A stretch of 64,000 bases of DNA from Typhlomys cinereus (GCA_023101885.1 JALPQD010000637.1:867508-931507), one strand, 5' to 3'. Positions 12,661-25,568 are shown, counted from the stretch's first letter. Numbers and translations: made by a program. The notes: a model not told the origin generated them from the letters alone.

Positions 12661-12737
12661 ACATACACACGCGAACACACGCATACACGCACAATTGAAT
12701 AAATAATAAAAAAATTTTTAAAAAAGAACTGGAGAAG
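12391..12737 (+). mobile_element. Young tRNA-derived SINE with CA tail and target-site duplications
   Basis: The element body (about 12407-12723) begins 'ggggctggagaggtggctca'. Internal pol III promoter boxes are visible: an A-box-like 'tggctcagaggt' at 12421-12432 and a B-box-like 'gagttcggatcc' at 12463-12474. A body of about 150 bp follows, then a CA run at 12616-12658. The 3' end has AATAAA motifs and a T5 run, the pattern of T+ class SINEs such as B2. Flanking direct repeats 'aagaactaggagaag' and 'aagaactggagaag' are target-site duplications, so the insertion is fairly recent. I could not assign it to a named family. Confidence 0.88.
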
Positions 12738-13274
12738 AAAATCATCCTTTCTTCTGCTCAACCTATTATTACACTGTGCTTTTAGCTTCCCGTGGACACA
12801 GGGCAGTTTTAAAAGCAGGTAGGTAATACCCTGGGATTTTGGTGACCCTGATCACTCAGATTTGAAACTAATTCCTTAGGAGATGAAATGAAAGATTTAG
12901 AATAATAAGAGAACAGTAAGTCTTATCCTCTGAGTCTTTATTTCTTTTATTCATCCTACATAGATTAGCTGACTTTCCTTCTGTCTCTTTTCCTCTTCTT
13001 TCTTTCTTACTGAGTAGTCACACAGTTACCTGAACACATTTTGGTTAGCTGAGAAGTGTGGACCTCGTGCAGTTTTGTAAATTGACTTTCCTCCAAGGTC
13101 CAACTTGATTTATATTTCTAAAGCTGGACAAAATAAGCTTTCATATCTCTAAACTTCCACACAACCTGGGTTTTCTTTTTTTTCTCCTCTCATGGTTGTG
13201 TAAGGATCTTAGAGTTAAAAAGTTCAGGCTTTCAAAAGATTTCAAAATCTACATTTAATAAATCTTGCTAGTTA
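12738..13274. other. Unassigned sequence
   Basis: No recognised element. A pyrimidine-rich patch lies at 12940-13010. Confidence 0.45.
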
Positions 13275-13690
13275 CATTAGTTTTGTAAGGCTGTCATAAC
13301 AAAGTATTACAAGCTTGACTAAAAACAATAGGCTTTTTTTCCTCTCTTATAGTTAGGAGGACAGAAGTTTGAGATAAAGGTGTTTGCCAGGCTAAGTTCT
13401 TTCTGACAGCTCCTAAGGAGAGCCTTTCTTTGCCCCTTCCTAGCTTCTAAACTCACAGAAATTAATAATATTCCTTGAGTTGTAGCTACACCAATCCATC
13501 TTTGCTCTAGGTCATCTGTGTCTCTAGGTTGTTTCTCTCTCTTTTTCAACAAGAATATTGGATTAATACCCATTGTAATCAAGGATTATACCATCTAGAT
13601 CATTGTTTTGGTCCATCTCATCAGTAGAAAAATGCTGTGTTCAAATAAAATCACATTCTGGGAGTCACTCATCCCATTACATAAACTTTA
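13275..13690 (-). mobile_element. MLT1/MaLR-type LTR remnant, antisense
   Basis: It opens with 'gtaaggctgtcataacaaag', a stretch matching the antisense of MaLR LTRs ('gctgccataacaaartacca'). Then come 'cagaagtttgagataaaggt' and 'caaataaaatcacattctgg', in the order seen in antisense MLT1. The copy is diverged and has no internal sequence. Confidence 0.65.
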
Positions 13691-15839
13691 GATCTAGTTT
13701 CAATATTTCCTTAACATATTCTCTGTGGAGAAGAAGTATGCAAAACACTAGAAAAATTTAAAAAATCAGGTTAATTGTTTGACCTCCATAATACCGTAAA
13801 ATTTGCTATAACGTTATATTTTTGCTCTGATTTCTCATTGCTTAATGTCTTGTCAATCTGACCATTTCTTGGTTACTAAAAACTGTACACCTTAAACCTC
13901 CATCCAGACTCCCCGGAAACTTCACAAAGAAATTTTGTTTCTTGGCTTTCTTCCCTCATGAATGAAGTGTTTGTTACAAATACATCTGTTTTTAGGCATC
14001 TCTTTTGAAAGGTATGTGAATGTGTAATGCTTAAAATAAATAAAAAGAACAGATGGCAAGACCTTAAAGATCACATTAGCTTTGCATCCATCTGGAATTT
14101 GGGAATGGCTTCATTATTTCTTTCTAATTCACTCATTTCTTCCTGAATTCCCTGGTGAAGGATTTTATGCACAATTCTGCAATATAAATATCTTAGGGTA
14201 ATAATAAAATATAATTGAGTTATGAAATAAACCCAAAAATAATTCTGTGGTGCTCTAATAGTATCATTGTCATTATAGTTACATTTGGTGTTTTTCCAGA
14301 ATTAATATTGGAGCATTTATACTCCTCAAGGACACGCCAAAATATCTATTCAATGTCCAAGGTGTTTTCAATATAGGTGGGATACTGGTTTAAGTTTAGT
14401 TTCAAATTTGTCTTCAGTAAGTCATGAATTACTGCACATTAACTTTAACCATGTCAACATGCTCTATTTTAATAGCCTGATATGACTCCTGTGTAAGCTC
14501 ACAAGATGTATATGATATATATTTTATCTGCAAAGAATACAATGTCTGTTTTAACAGCAATATTTTTTTACATAATGTTCAAGGGCTGCAGGGGGCAGAT
14601 GGGACAGTTCCAATGGTAACAATGCAAAGTCGACTTTGAATGAGGTTATGTCTCTGCTCTTGTAGCTTGATGAGTGAAAATAGAAAGTTATAGGGCTGTG
14701 CCCTTGTTTGATAGAAGAGTGGGAGGGTCTTGCATCCTCTTCTCTTGATTGACCAACACCATATACTGTATAGGGCTGACTTGATTTCTACTGTTTTAGA
14801 TCGAGAGATGCTTATTGGCAAACTCGAAATTGCCAGGGCATAAAATTAACTTCATGGACCATTAAATTAAGTGTAACTACCTCTAACAACATCCCCACAT
14901 ATCCTTTCCCTTTTATAATCACCACACAGAAGAACCTGAAAGTTTTGAAAGTTAGCTTTGCATCCGTTCATTTCCTGGTTCTACCACAGACCAGGAGGCT
15001 GAGTAATATGAGAAGCCAGGAGCCTTCTTTGGAGGCTGCATGGTCATGGTTAGTGGGAGGAAACTTTGACTTGACCTGTGGTGGAGGTCCCACCACAGCA
15101 GAAATGTGCACAGGAAGCTCATATGGGAAGACACAGACCTCAAGAACCTGGAGGACCAGACTTGCTGTTTTTATAAAAATCTATTCCCACAAGAACTAGC
15201 TAGCGTCTCAAGAGAATAAGAAATCCTCGTGAGAACAGTAGGTGCAGTGTCCTAATCATTTCCCACCTCTTAAATGTCCCACTCCCTCCACATTGCCTAT
15301 CTGAGAAGATTTGCTTGATGCACACAAATCCCAATCCTCTTAGCATGCTCCGTGATCAAGAAGCACTTGACTAACAGGCTAAGATTTCCTGTGGCATTCA
15401 CATACATCCTCCCGCATCTTTCCTGTGTTGATAAACCGTTGCTTCTCTCACTTGAGCTTTCCTGATCCTCTCCCTGTCCTTCACACACCCCTTATGTCCA
15501 TGATGCATATCTACTCGTCTGTCTTCTGGGTTTCACTATGCATTGCTTTCCTAGCCTACTTCTGTTTTATCTAACATGGCTCATGTGCTCTCTATCCAAG
15601 ATATTTCTCTGACATATTCTAGTTACTAATCAATTGTATGTGAATTCTCACATTTTAGAGTGTCCAAATTATTATTGTGGCATTCAATTTTACTCATTTC
15701 TAATTGTGTCACGTTCATTCCCTGAATAACTCAAAATGACATTCATGCATGCAAAACATGTATACAGAATTCCTTGTCTCACATAGAAGCAAGTGCCATT
15801 TTTGCACAATCATAGAGTAATAAGAAAATAACTTAAACA
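13691..15839. other. Unassigned AT-rich sequence
   Basis: No supported gene or repeat. Short frames at 14579-14821 and 14945-15199 have no recognisable domains. Confidence 0.45.
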
Positions 15840-15995
15840 TTTGATATTAAACAGGTATTAGTATAAGTACTTCATGTATCCTAATATGTTCATCACAACA
15901 TATCTATGAGGGTGGGTATTATTTCCATAATGAGGAAATTGAAACAGTAGAAAAGTAACTTAAGATGAAACCACAAACTAAACATTACAATTTTT
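15840..15995 (-). mobile_element. MIR SINE, antisense
   Basis: 'gttcatcacaacatatctat' followed by 'gagggtgggtattatttcc' and 'atgaggaaattgaaacagta' matches the antisense MIR core in the correct order. Confidence 0.75.
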
Positions 15996-16749
15996 AACCT
16001 TCGAATCATCACTAGTAGATGATCATTGACGTTAGGTTGAGTATGAAAGTTTGGGATATTCACCATTTCAAATATCATCAATTGCTATGTTCTCTATGCA
16101 ATTTTACATCTGATTCCATATCACTTGGAATCAGAAACACTCTTGAAAAGACTTGGAGGCTGTGTGGCAGGGTGACTTTACACTTTGACAGGAATGTTCT
16201 CTTTCAAATACAGAAAACACAAGTCATGTAACAGAACACATCATGACTCACCTCTGCTGTCAAAAACAAAATAACACCGCAGTAGATGGAGGTAGAACAC
16301 AATGTTAAACCCAACTAGAATCATCGACTAGTAAAAGACGCTGGGAATTGGGCCCTCATTTGGTGTTATATGGAGTTGAAATAGTTTGTGTTATGTACCA
16401 CTATTGAAGGTCACTACATGAAGCCAAATCTACTGTAAGATTCAGTTGCTTGTACATTACCTTCTGACTCTGGAAACGGAGCAGGATCTCTGGCTAATCA
16501 TAAAATGCTGGTCCTTGGACACAAAAATGTTCTCGACTTGAGACAAGGAGACCAGCTCATCTGTGCCCAGGCTTGTGTCATTCCCCGTGGAAGTTTAGGA
16601 CAAAGAACACAAGTGGTGATTAGATTACCTGCTCTGGAATCAAGTTCTGTAGAGGAGTGGATGAGAGAAATCCAGTAAGTCAACTTCCAGGGAACATAAA
16701 GCATTATATGGCCAAGAAAGAGAAAAAATATCACTTGGGAAATAAATCC
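15996..16749. other. Unassigned sequence
   Basis: Nothing recognisable; no coding support. Confidence 0.45.
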
Positions 16750-17178
16750 ATTTCTTCTAGATGTTTAGGGTGCATTTATCTAAAATTGTATGTGTTTATA
16801 GTACAGGATGTGACGTTTTGATGTATGTACATATTGTGGATGACTATAAACAGTCATGGCCAGAATCTCAACTATGTATTATGTATGTGTGTGGGGTGTG
16901 TGTGTTCTGTGAATGTATCGTGAGTGTTCTGTGCATTTGTTCTCCAGAACTTACCTATCTTGTTTAACTAGAAGCTCATGCCCATTATTCACCACGCCCA
17001 GTTTTGCCATCTTCCAGCTTCTTTTGGAAAACAGTATTGTGCCCCTTGTTTCTATGAGTTTAACATTTTAGATTCCACGTGTGAAGGAACCGTGCAGTAC
17101 CTGACATTATGTGTCTGATTTCACTGAGCTTAATGTCCACTCAGTTCATTGTGTTGATTGCCGAGTTTCTATGTGTGT
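16750..17178 (-). mobile_element. L1M-type fragment, antisense (part 1)
   Basis: The sequence follows the antisense 3' UTR/ORF2 end of old L1 elements: 'acttacctatcttgtttaac', 'tgtttctatgagtttaacat' and 'ttagattccacgtgtgaagg'. The same element resumes at about 17706 after a TG-rich repeat and a B4 insertion. Confidence 0.7.
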
Positions 17179-17495
17179 AGGTATGTGTGTAGGTATGTAT
17201 GCCTGTGTGTGTATGTAATTACATATGCCTGTGTGTCTGTCTGTAGTTACCTATGCCTATGTATGTGTTATGTGTGTGTGTGTGTGTAGATACGTATGCC
17301 TGCGTGTGTGTGTATGTAATTATGTATGCCTATGTGTGTATGTGGTTACATATGCCTACATGTGCATTGTGTATACGTGTGCATGCATGTGTGTGTGTGT
17401 GTTTATGTGTGTGTGTGTAATTATGTATGCCTGTGTGTATGTAGTTACATATGCCTACATGTGCGTTGTGTGTGTGTGTGTGCATGTGTGTGGGG
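17162..17495 (+). repeat. TG-rich higher-order tandem repeat
   Basis: TG/GTAT-rich sequence in which a 16-bp core of the type 'gtarttacatatgcct' recurs at about 17215, 17243, 17286, 17316, 17342, 17417 and 17441. The block starting at 17316 is repeated with a period of about 100 bp at 17417. It yields spurious Cys/Val-rich frames of about 100 codons. Confidence 0.92.
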
Positions 17496-17509
17496 TCAGG
17501 GACTCTCCC

Positions 17510-17705
17510 TGGATCCAGAGCTTGTAGATTTTTGTTCAGCTAGATGGGCAGTGAGCAAGTGTCAGGGTGTTCTCCTGTCCCTGCCTCTTACCCAAGAGTT
17601 GGCGTTACAAGCATGGTCAGCTTTCCATGTGGGTCCGGGGGATCTGAACTCAAATCCTCTGCTTGTATGACAAGCACTCTTTTCCACCGAGCCATTTGCC
17701 CAGCC
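17510..17705 (-). mobile_element. B4-like SINE, antisense
   Basis: It shows 'tggcgttacaagcatggtca' and 'tccatgtgggtccgggggat', and ends in the antisense tRNA/ID-like head 'ccgagccatttgcccagccc'. The order fits rodent B4. It is inserted in the old L1. Confidence 0.7.
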
Positions 17706-18190
17706 CAATTTCAATTTTCTATGGACTGAATGCTTTTCATTATGTGCATATACATATGCATTCAATTTTCAAAGTCTGTTTACCAACCAAGTATGAATGG
17801 ACACTTTTGTTAACTCCCCATCTTGACTACTAGTAAGTGTTGGAAAGAGAATGGGACTGTACATATCTCTTCCACACACTCACTTCATATCCTTTGGCTA
17901 AGTGCCCAGAAGTAGGATTGCTTCATCACATGGCAGTTGTGTTTTTAATTGTTTTAGAAACCTTCCTGCTGTTTACCCATGAGGATGGCACCAAATTGCA
18001 TTCCCACTTACAGTGCACGGAATTCCCTTTTCTCCATAGCCTTGGTAATGCTTATCTTTTGTTTTGTGGGTGTAGCCATTCCAGTCGGTGGGAGGTCGTA
18101 TCTCATATGGAGGTTTTGATGTGCGATTTCCTGCTAAGCATCTTTTCCTGTATCCATTTATGTCTTTGTTGAGGTGATGTTCAAGTTACA
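17706..18190 (-). mobile_element. L1M-type fragment, antisense (part 2)
   Basis: 'atcctttggctaagtgccca', 'agtaggattgcttcatcaca', 'ttgcattcccacttacagtg' and 'tagccattccagtcggtggg' are the expected antisense ORF2 blocks, in order and in continuity with the piece at 16750-17178. Confidence 0.85.
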
Positions 18191-20743
18191 CACGGCTCAC
18201 GTTGCCGCTGCTTTTCCCCATTGTCTAGAACACTATCCATGTTAGGGCAAACACTATACATTTTTCAAAGTCCAGCTTATCTCATTTCTCGCAGACAGAC
18301 AATCCCTTTTTCTGATGAATTGCACTGGATCTTAGATTCTTTACATTAGCCTGTCTAACAATGTGCAATTTCTAGCCTTTAGACATGTATGTTTCTTTAA
18401 TTTGCAAAAATACCTATTAACATTACATTATATGTAAAAAAAAAACCTTTTCTAGTTGTCAACACTTCAAATATCTAATTTGGTATGTCATTATATTAGG
18501 TCATTTTCTGTTTCTAGTAAAGTGACACATGCCGAATTATAAGAAAAGAAACTAGAATAAATTTATCTTGGCTCATGTCTCTGAAGGGATAGGATTGAGG
18601 AAAACTTTGATGATGAGTGTCATTGGTGACATAGTCCGGGGGTGGTGCAGGATTTCATATAGAAGCAACAACAACAACAAAACACACAAAAGTGTCTGTG
18701 TCTTTGGAGCACTGTTCTTGTACAGGGTCTTCAGGATTCATCCTGTCAGCTGCGCATTACCTCATCCTTATCTAATCCTAATGAACGACCCACCCCAGTC
18801 TCCGCCTCTCAAGTCCCTTCAGGATCCAGTAACGTGTAGTCGGTTTCATTTTCTGCTCTCTTTGTGCCCTACAGTGGGAATTCAGTGTCAACACATGAAA
18901 CTTGGGGAGCATACGACATCCCCACTGCCGCAAGTGAACGCCAAATACAGCAGTTACAAAAAAGAGCTTCATTCCCCATCTGAGAGCTATCTTTAAGCAA
19001 AGATCACGCACAAGTGTTTGTGGGAGAGGACCAATGTAGTCCTCTTCTGTGACCAGAGAAAAGGTGGAATTGCATTGTAGATCACCAGCTTGTCACATAA
19101 TGAAAAGGAACAACATGGAAATGTTCCCTGTGACACAGGTGGCTTGATTCATGAAATGATTTCTTTATCCCTCATAGGCAACAGATGGACTCTTCCATGG
19201 AAATCCTCCTGAAGATTCCATGAAAGACTAGCCAATCACGGAGACGAAAGAAATACCTTTATATGAAATCAGGTTCCTCGTATGTCGAGGCAAAGGATAT
19301 AAAGACAATAACTTGCAAACAAGGCCCAAGGCACTCTGGGGATTTCATTGAACACTGTAAAGCTAAGTGGCTTTTCCAGTCATTAATTTTACAAGCCTTC
19401 GCCAATCAATAGGCTAGTCTGTTGCCAAATAAATGACTAGTGTTAGACCACTGTAGGGAAGAGATACACTGCTTTCACCCAGGTAGTGACTAAGAATAGT
19501 CAGGGAGCAGAGCCATGGCCTGTAATTGAGTTCTAATGACTACCACTTGATAAAAAACCCAAAAAACTATTCAGAATAAAGGTTAGTGTTTGGGATTAAA
19601 CTTCAGAAAGAACTTTAATTCTTTTAAGATGTAGACTCAAGGGTATAAAGTAAATTCTTATTTAGGAAACATTTCACTTTTTTTTTTGAAGAACTTATAT
19701 CTAATTTTAGATTGATGGCATTGGAATTACCCCCAGCCAGCCTTGCAAGTTTGGCACTTTCTGAAAAGAGGCAAAGCAGAGCTCTTTGGATCTATAGATC
19801 TGTAGTGGTAATTGAAATAGTATCGGTTTTCAATATGAACACCTCATTTGATATCAGTTGTTTATCAAACATAAAAGTATTTTGTTTCCCTTTATCCTAT
19901 TACTAAAAATGGAATGCTTTATGTCCTGGCTCTTAATCAAAAGGCTGATAAATAATGTACTCTTGTCCCATGAAATCAGCATTCTAGAAGTGGCTGAAAT
20001 ACTGAGAAAGGGTATCCAGAAAATTTCCTGGAGACTCAGGCAGCTTAAAAATGAGACTAAGGGTCATATCTTTAACGATTAACACTAATTTCCTCACTAT
20101 GAAGCTAGGCGTTTTGTCATTTGGTTTCTGCAACTGCGTCCACCTGAGAGTCTCTATCTTTTTGTCTCTGTATGGTCTTGTCTGTTCTTCTCCTCATATC
20201 CTTAGAAGTCAGTCCTTTCTTCCCGGCAAAGGATTCTCTTAATATTTGATGGCAAAACTCAGCTTTTATCTGAGTGGAGATCATAAGACCAATTGTAGAC
20301 CTGCCACGGATCTGTTTATCAGAGATGCCTCATGCGATATGTCCCGCATTTTGAGATGCCTCACGTGTTCTGGGCCATATGTTGCCTGGCTCTTTCTTCT
20401 TGATCTCTTCACATCCGTGCAGCAGTTCACCTCAAACTGTCCCCCTCAATGGTGGTGGTTAAAGTGTTGCCTGTGGCTGGAAAGAATCGGGGTTCTAATA
20501 CTAAGCATCCCCGAGTGCCCGTGATCATGAATTCCTGAGGCCCCTCTAAGCTTATGTCGCTCGTGACAAAGTCAGAGTGTCAGTTTTTTTTTATTGTTCA
20601 TTTTCCACCATGAGCGAATGTATTTTTCGCTTTCTCTTTCTTGATAATCGGTACCCGTAATCTTTGGCTGACTCTGTCTGAGACACTGTTCTCATATGGG
20701 AAACCCCTTTTAGCTTGTTTTTGTCAGAGAGGAACATCTGCCT
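18191..20743. other. Unassigned, repeat-poor sequence
   Basis: No repeat or gene is recognised over 2.5 kb apart from a short CAA run at 18668. A 142-codon frame at 18568-18996 starts on a non-ATG codon and has no recognisable domain. Confidence 0.45.
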
Positions 20744-21165
20744 CTGTCGTGGTGAGGCACAGGTGTCAACTTGACAGGTGAGGGTTTGAGCTCTGGGTGC
20801 ATTTGTAGAGACTTAGTGGTTAAGTTAAGTCCAGAGCAAACCTGCAAGAGATTGTCTAGCTGATGGGGAAGCCCCAGCCTATGGTGGGTGGGACTAGGCC
20901 CTGGAATAAAATACAGAGAACTGGTTAGAAAGTGGGCGTTCTTGTGTACACTTGGCCAGACAAGTAAAGAATGTCCCTCTCTCAGTCGTTATATAGGGAT
21001 GATGTGGCCAGTTCCCTCGGCCCTGGTGTTGATGTGAGCTCTCCTGTCAAGCTGGACGAAGAACTGTAACTGGACAATCATAAGAGAAAACAAACCCCTT
21101 GTTCCCTTGAGCTGTTTGATGGTGACTTATCAGCAACCTTGCAGGCAAACTGCAACAGCCCCCTC
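20744..21165 (+). mobile_element. LTR-like interspersed repeat, copy 1
   Basis: This is one of three related ~0.4-kb elements in the window. It starts near 'ggtgtcaacttgacaggtga' and passes 'gatgtggccagttccctcgg' and 'agctctcctgtcaagctgga'. It ends after 'gagctgtttgatggtgactt'. The opening 'gtcaacttgac' resembles the start of MLT2 LTRs and also rodent URR1 elements; I cannot decide between them. No coding capacity. Confidence 0.65.
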
Positions 21166-21721
21166 ATGAAGCGTTTGCTGTAGATTTGACTGTTTTCTCC
21201 TTGCGAGGTCTTGTTGCTTGGATCACCGTGCTACTTATCACTGTCACAAAGTAATGGCTGCCACCTCAGCCTGCCGCGACCCTTCACCACAACGTCTTTG
21301 GTTGGGGGAAATGTCTTAGCGCAAAAAATTTGCAGGCATCCACCCTCGCTCTCTTCCAACACGTGCTTTTACCTCTTACATCTATGATCCTCTTCTCTCA
21401 TCTCAAGCATCAGATGCTCTTAGCGAGAGCATAAAGCTTCCACTTGGATCTTCACTTCCAGCTGACAGCCAGGTCTCCTGACTCTGGCTCTTAGTCTCGC
21501 CTGTTACATATAGCACTTCATGTATTTCCATGTCATGATGCGCATCTGCAGTCAGTAACGGGCAAAGCAACCCCTCCCCGCCCCCGGTCCTTCTGCTTTC
21601 ACTTTGCAGGCCCATAGTCACGTGGACTAATTCAGATTGGAGCACAGTTTCTCCCTATTTTCTTTCTACCAGGATTATTTTATTTATTAGGGAATCCTAT
21701 TTTCTTCCATTGCATGATATT
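21166..21721. other. Unassigned sequence
   Basis: No recognised element. Confidence 0.45.
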
Positions 21722-21791
21722 GCCTTTCCTTCCTTCCTTCCTTCCTTCCTTCCTTCCTTCCTTCCTTCCTTCCTTCCTTCCTTCCTTCCTT

Positions 21792-21823
<32 letters not shown>

Positions 21824-21955
21824 CCTTCCTTCCTTCCTGCCTTCCTTCCTTCCTTCCTGCCTTCCTTCCTTCCTTCTTGCCTTCCTTCCTTCCTTCCTGC
21901 CTGCCTTCCTTCCTTTTCTTCCTTCCTTCCTTCCTTCCCTCCCTCCCTTTCTTTT
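21722..21955 (+). repeat. (TTCC)n tetranucleotide array
   Basis: Pure TTCC repeats for about 80 bp pass into units with interspersed TGCC variants and end in CCCT units. The minus strand is polypurine. Frames on both strands are spurious (Pro/Ser/Leu/Phe or Lys/Glu/Gly/Arg repeats). Confidence 0.98.
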
Positions 21956-23179
21956 TTCTTTCATTTCAACTGGTCCTTCCCAGTAAAACTTTCATGTAGA
22001 TATCTTCCTTATTCTGTGTGCCTCGTACTTCTCTGGTATCATTAGCAGGGTCTTTCTTCTCCTCACTGGTATTTTCCTTCTTACTTTCAATCTATTCCTC
22101 ATGCCAACACTATGAAATTATTTGAGGGATTGGCAAACAGGTCAAGAAATGTCTCCTTGGAAATCCTGTGGAGCCATTTGACACATTGGAATAGATTTCA
22201 GCTTTCTTTCTTCTCTCATGGCCAAAAGATACATTCTGTTCAGCTTTTGGATCTCGAAGTGTCTCTCTTACCACAATGTAGTCATCAAACTTCATAAATA
22301 TTTGCTTATATTAGGATATGATTGGTAGTTTGAAATTTTTGTTCGTTTATTGCATGCTGAATGTTTCCAGTTCATAAAATTCTCCCATGGATTTGTATAG
22401 AGTGACTTAAATCAAGAAAAGTGCTTTGTTTGACTAAGTCATCCATATAGTCTGAGAAATAAGAGTGGCATACTTAGGCTGGTTTCTTAAATTAATAGTC
22501 CTGAATTTTGTATCTAGTGGACAATCTATCAAAATTATTGTAGATTAATACAGCTAGCTTTTCTAATACAAATTCACTTAACATAAAAATAGCCAAACAT
22601 GTTCAATGTGAATGAATTGGAAAGTAACTAATCAAATTGGTATAGACTTTTTTTAATCCCTTTAAGAACTTGTAATAACTGCAACTATTATAAGTACTCT
22701 GGCATTTCCTTGTGGGGGTTTTAATTAATAGATAAAGATGGTCTCTAATTAGCTCATCAAAATGTTTCTCTGAGCAGTGTCAGCCCCACACATATTGCAA
22801 TTACACTGTTGGTGAGTAAATAGATGCTTCGAAAGCACTTAAAGACTTGCTTGTATTCTTAGGAGAATGGAAGTGTCTTCAACCTTCTTCATTATGTGCT
22901 TAACTTATTTAACCAGGAGTCTCTGCTCTCCAGAGGAGGAACAAAGAAAAACAGTCTGGAAGGTTTTGTAATGTCAGTCAACATTCTGACCCGTCTGAAA
23001 TGAGTGGGTCTTGAATGAATGTTTCTCAAACGTAAAGTGCAGATTGGGGAACTGTGTCATATGTTATAATTATGGAAGGGGAAAGAAGCCTTCCTCTCAG
23101 ATCAGAAATTCCAGCTGTTTCATTTTATCAATGAGAAAAGACATTGACTGTTGTCCATTTGGTTTTTATTTACAGAGCT
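21956..23179. other. Unassigned AT-rich sequence
   Basis: No repeat is recognised. The part at about 22480-22810 contains several TTAAT/TAATTA motifs, which may only reflect AT-richness. Confidence 0.45.
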
Positions 23180-23252
23180 GGGCACAGTACTTGGTGCCTT
23201 GTGAACGCTAGGCCAATGTTCTACTACTGAGCTAAGTTCTTTGCCTAAAACA
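23180..23252 (-). mobile_element. ID-type SINE, antisense
   Basis: 'aacgctaggccaatgttcta' followed by 'ctactgagctaagttctttg' is the antisense of the tRNA-Ala-like ID element head. It is short and diverged. Confidence 0.65.
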
Positions 23253-23344
23253 GTGATTTCATTGATTTACTCCACAGTCCCTGTAGGTAACCATTACTCA
23301 AGTCAGGAGAGCCTTAATTCTGTGATTTGTGGAAACAAATAAGC

Positions 23345-23402
23345 AATGCAAATTCAAGAGAGAGAAGACAAGAAGGGAGAGGGAGAGAGAAAGAGAGAGG
23401 AA
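23345..23402 (+). repeat. GA-rich low-complexity tract
   Basis: A purine-rich run dominated by GAGA motifs. Confidence 0.85.
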
Positions 23403-23742
23403 AATGTATTTTAAACATCAAGAAAATTAATATTCTTGAGTATTTTAAATAGGATCTTAAGCAGTTCTATACTGAAAGCAAATACTTTTGAAAATAGGGT
23501 GTATCTTATTTGAAAGATATCTGACACTAAACTGGAGATTTATATTCATTCATTCAACTTTGACTAGGGACTAGGTTCTCCCTCCTTCCCTCCATCTTTC
23601 CATCCCTCTTTCTGCCCTTCTACCACTCTCTAGAGTTCCAAGTACTTCCAGGTATTTTGAATACAAAGCAAATGAAATCTAGGTGACCTGATAGAGATTT
23701 GAAACCTGTGTTAATGTAGTACCGAGGAACCATTCTTCACGT

Positions 23743-23817
23743 GTGTATGTGTGTGTGTGTGAATACATGTGTGTGCATATGTGCATGCATGTGCATGTGT
23801 GCATGTGTGTGTGTGTA
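23743..23817 (+). repeat. TG-rich microsatellite
   Basis: Interrupted TG repeats with CATG insertions. Confidence 0.9.
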
Positions 23818-25115
23818 TTTTAGCCAGGGCTTCCCAGGTGGATCAGCACTCTACATATTTAGGATTTGATTCTGAAGCAATATAAATGCTTTGGAATTCA
23901 AATGACCTGTGGGACTTTCATTGCTACAGTGAAAACGCGAACACTTCATCTTGGTTTCGTGGACAGCTATGAAAATGTGCAGCTGTAGATTCCTCAGAGG
24001 GCTGAGGGCTGATGTCTTTTCCAAAGCTCTGTGAGGACTAAAATGTACACAAATCTAAAATGGGATTTTGTGTTTATGTTTGGAAGACAGCTTCTATCAT
24101 CATTTATTCTCTTTCTCTGCCCACACATTTCTCTCTTTTGCTTTTACCATTAGTGTTTTCCTGAGTGTCCTTGTATGAGGGAGATTTTTGGGGAGATTAG
24201 GAGATGTCTACTTACGAGCCATTCGGTGTGCTTTTGTATGTCATAGTTCTTGCCACCCTAACGTCACGGAACAGTCGCCTGTGTACACTTTTGTGGGACA
24301 TTAAGTATTGTTTTGGACTCTTGCCTAGAGAGAATGGATGAAAAATTTTATAGTTATGCATTTTCGTGTCTCTCTGCACTGATAAGACATTTATTAGATT
24401 GCATCTCACTGGCATACATGGTTAGGAATGCTGTAGATTTATATGATTTCCAAGTAAAACGCCCCATATATGTGTCATACGTTGGCAGAGAGCAAGCATT
24501 TCGTAGCCTCTCTTTCATCCTTTAGGTTATGATTTTTCTTGGTCACATTTCTGATAGCCTCTGCTTCTTTCCTCTATACTGGCACAAACCCACAGCTCAG
24601 AGACCCTCTAGAAGGTAGTCAAGAGCAGTTGCTGACAAATGTCACTGAATAAAGAGAATGAGGTTTGGAAATTGAACCTTAAAAAGCAAACGTGACTCAC
24701 TCTTACGTAAAACCTTGGGGTACCCCATGGCTTGGGGTACCTCGTGGCATTCTCACCATTTACTCTGCTTGGTGTGCTCACAACTTTGTTATTTCAAATA
24801 TCAAATCTCATTGTTCTTCAAGAATATCAGAGCCCACTCCTGATCCTGTTTATTTTTGAAGTATGAGTGTATTGACATGCATTGATAACATTGGCCACAA
24901 AGGCCACCGCACATAGAAAGGAAGAGGAAAAAGAAATGGTGATTTCTTTCTTCTTTTCTTTTTTTTTCGGAACTGAACAGGGACTTAAAGATCATTCTGT
25001 CTATCTTTGTAGAAGCAGAAGTTGGCAAAGTTTAATAAACTTTTTCTGAAGTGCTAGATGATTTTGACCTGCTGGTTCCAAACCACAAGATTTGTATATT
25101 TTGTATAGTGCTTAT
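23818..25115. other. Unassigned sequence
   Basis: No gene recognised. A short direct repeat of 'cttggggtacc' occurs at 24715 and 24731. Confidence 0.45.
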
Positions 25116-25404
25116 TCAACGAAGTTTTTTTTAGTATGTGTGTGTGTATGTGTGTATGTATCTATCTATGTGTCAGAGGGCACTGTGTATCCTTTTGGAG
25201 GACCAATAGTAACTTTGGGAATCATCCTCAATTCCTTCCATCTCTTTTTTGCTTTGCTCTGGAATTTCCCAGGTTCTGCCTTCCAGAACTGGAAGTACAA
25301 TCTGCTGCTATTTCCACCTGGCATTTTATCTGAGATCCAAGATCCGAACTCAGGTCCCAGAGCCTTAACCTCTGAGCATCTCATTAGCCCCTCAACTAAG
25401 TTTT
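25116..25404 (-). mobile_element. Older subfamily of the CA-tailed SINE, antisense, with TSD
   Basis: In reverse complement it runs from the tRNA-like head to a body and a short TG/CA tail. Plus-strand hallmarks are 'gagggcactgtgtatccttt', 'aactttgggaatcatcct' and 'cccaggttctgcc'. Flanking 'tcaacgaagtttt' (25116-25128) and 'tcaactaagtttt' (25392-25404) look like target-site duplications with one mismatch. Its body differs from the young copies at 12.4, 40.2 and 48.1 kb. Confidence 0.8.
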
Positions 25405-25484
25405 AGTGCTTCTATAAGAATACATTCAGTTCACCAAAAAATTACTAAGTGGATTGTATGCAGCAAGGATGGATATTTACACAT

Positions 25485-25568
25485 ACGCACACTATACACA
25501 CAATCACACAGATAAATACGCACATGTATACATACATACACATATGCACATACACATTCACATTTGTG
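25485..25568 (+). repeat. ACAC/ACAT-rich microsatellite
   Basis: Interrupted CA and ACAT repeats. Confidence 0.85.

Noticed and set aside
17225..17670. Cys/Val-rich frames of 100-114 codons
   Set aside because: Translations of the TG-rich repeat running into an antisense B4.
24713..24745. Direct repeat of 'cttggggtacc' with a GGGGTACCCC palindrome
   Set aside because: Only two short copies; no context making it an operator or attachment site.
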